Assembly: GCA_035610835.1 (NCBI GenBank)
Contig: CM069455.1
Location: forward strand, 35,421,596 to 35,485,595
Reading direction: 5' to 3'
Source of the DNA: Ophiura sarsii
Lineage: Eukaryota > Echinodermata > Ophiuroidea > Amphilepidida > Ophiuridae
DNA length: 64,000 nucleotides
This document shows, one piece after another, positions 63,243-64,000 of this stretch. A model generated the notes under the pieces. The model ran no database searches. It was not told where the DNA came from and saw only the letters and a list, made by a program, of their open reading frames with translations. Numbering within the stretch: the first letter of the stretch is position 1; each line of letters starts with the position of its first letter. A program made the translations under genes and the position numbers.

Positions 63243-64000
63243 ATGACGAAACTTAGTAATGGGGCAGCCACCAGCCTAGCATACCAAGGTGGTACCTCCG
63301 GACCCAGAGGGGAAAGTAACGGGCAACAAAACCAATCCCGACCCTTGTCCTGTGATAACGCACCGAATGGAGCCGAAGGAAGGACTATGGGAAAGGATCT
63401 TAAGTTAAGAAAAGTCATACGATTTGGAACATGGAATGTGAGAACTCTATCACAGCCTGGCACTCTCGAGCTTCTGACCAGACAGATGGACAGATGCAAA
63501 GTGAACATCCTAAGTATTGCTGAGGTACGCTGGTCAGGAAAAGGCCACTTCTCCACAGATGACCACACCATATACTACTCAGGAAATGAGAAAGGAGGGA
63601 GCAAAGGTGTAGCTTTCATCACCAGTAAAATCATATCAAAGTTTGTCTTGGGCTACAACCCAGTCAGTGACAGGATCATCTCCATCAGATTCCAAGCTCG
63701 ACCTATTAACCTCTCAGTCATTCAAGTATATGCACCAACCTCCGCTGCCTCTGATGAAGATCTGGAATGTTTTTACAGCCAACTGCAGGAAACCCTTGAT
63801 GGCATTCCGAAGAGAGATATCATCATGATAACAGGTGATTTCAACGCAAAAGTCAGAGAAGGCATCCAAAGTGAAGACGAAACCATGGCCTTGGGCCCGC
63901 ATGGCTTGGGAAGCAGAAACGAAAGAGGTAGTACACTCGTGGATTTCTGTGTAGCAAACAGACTCTTTATTACAAACACAATTTTCCAACAACACCCGAG
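63243..64000 (+). CDS. RTE-type non-LTR retrotransposon: apurinic-like endonuclease domain, cut by window end
   Basis: Open frame from ATG 63243 to the window end (252 codons). After a ~60-residue leader the endonuclease starts: RFGTWNVRTL (catalytic Asn), ILSIAEVRWSGKG (metal-binding Glu), GVAFITSKI, ISIRFQARPINLSVIQVYAP and ITGDFNAKVRE (GDFN), then GSRNERGSTLVDFCVANRLF. This enzyme nicks the target to prime reverse transcription. The best known match type is the craniofacial-development-protein-2-like annotation of RTE endonucleases. No stop or frameshift here, unlike other retroelement pieces in the window, so the copy may be young. An alternative start is ATG 63387, nearer the domain. Confidence 0.9.
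   Translation, partial: MTKLSNGAATSLAYQGGTSGPRGESNGQQNQSRPLSCDNAPNGAEGRTMGKDLKLRKVIRFGTWNVRTLSQPGTLELLTRQMDRCKVNILSIAEVRWSGKGHFSTDDHTIYYSGNEKGGSKGVAFITSKIISKFVLGYNPVSDRIISIRFQARPINLSVIQVYAPTSAASDEDLECFYSQLQETLDGIPKRDIIMITGDFNAKVREGIQSEDETMALGPHGLGSRNERGSTLVDFCVANRLFITNTIFQQHP

Overview
This window is AT-rich animal nuclear DNA. It holds most of one gene and the first coding exons of a second, both on the + strand and both split by large introns; almost everything else is transposon-derived. The metazoan-type group I metabotropic glutamate receptor, GT-AG introns, tRNA-derived SINE-like sequences, RTE-like, CR1/L2-like and DIRS/Ngaro-like retroelements, and many short inverted-repeat DNA elements point to a marine invertebrate. 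A deuterostome (hemichordate, echinoderm or lancelet) is my best guess, but the sequence does not prove it. All reading was by eye, so repeat counts and edges are approximate.

Layout. 0-6 kb: a dead non-LTR 3' end, a mariner-like element with ~120 bp inverted ends, SINE-like pieces, low complexity and a ~1 kb satellite. 6.05-24.7 kb: receptor gene, five recognised exons (6052-6309, 17398-17572, 18280-18406, 21701-22619, 23331-24672), with earlier exons of the ligand-binding domain lying upstream of the window or unrecognised. Its introns are packed with TTAA-flanked MITEs, foldbacks, hAT relics and a strange array of 20-bp palindromes. 24.7-50.5 kb: no complete cellular gene. It holds two tandem-repeat fields, a second palindrome array, a possible orphan EMI-like exon, an antisense RTE piece, two hAT insertions with perfect 8-bp target duplications, a 100-N assembly gap, a dead CR1-like copy, and a decayed gag/RT/RNase H/tyrosine-recombinase element of the DIRS/Ngaro type. 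50.6-61 kb: five coding exons of the HTATSF1 (Tat-SF1) splicing-factor orthologue, continuing past the window; intron 3 contains insertions nested four deep. 63.2-64 kb: an intact 5' endonuclease ORF of an RTE-type retrotransposon, cut by the window end.

The two host genes have unrelated jobs (glutamate signalling at the cell surface; U2 snRNP-linked splicing in the nucleus), and nothing suggests they cooperate. The recurring theme is TTAA-targeted, piggyBac-like non-autonomous elements: at least five families, one with about a dozen copies, several caught with an internal reference for the empty site. The most unusual objects are the two palindrome-array elements, the triplicated exon edge in the receptor gene, and the nested insertion stacks.
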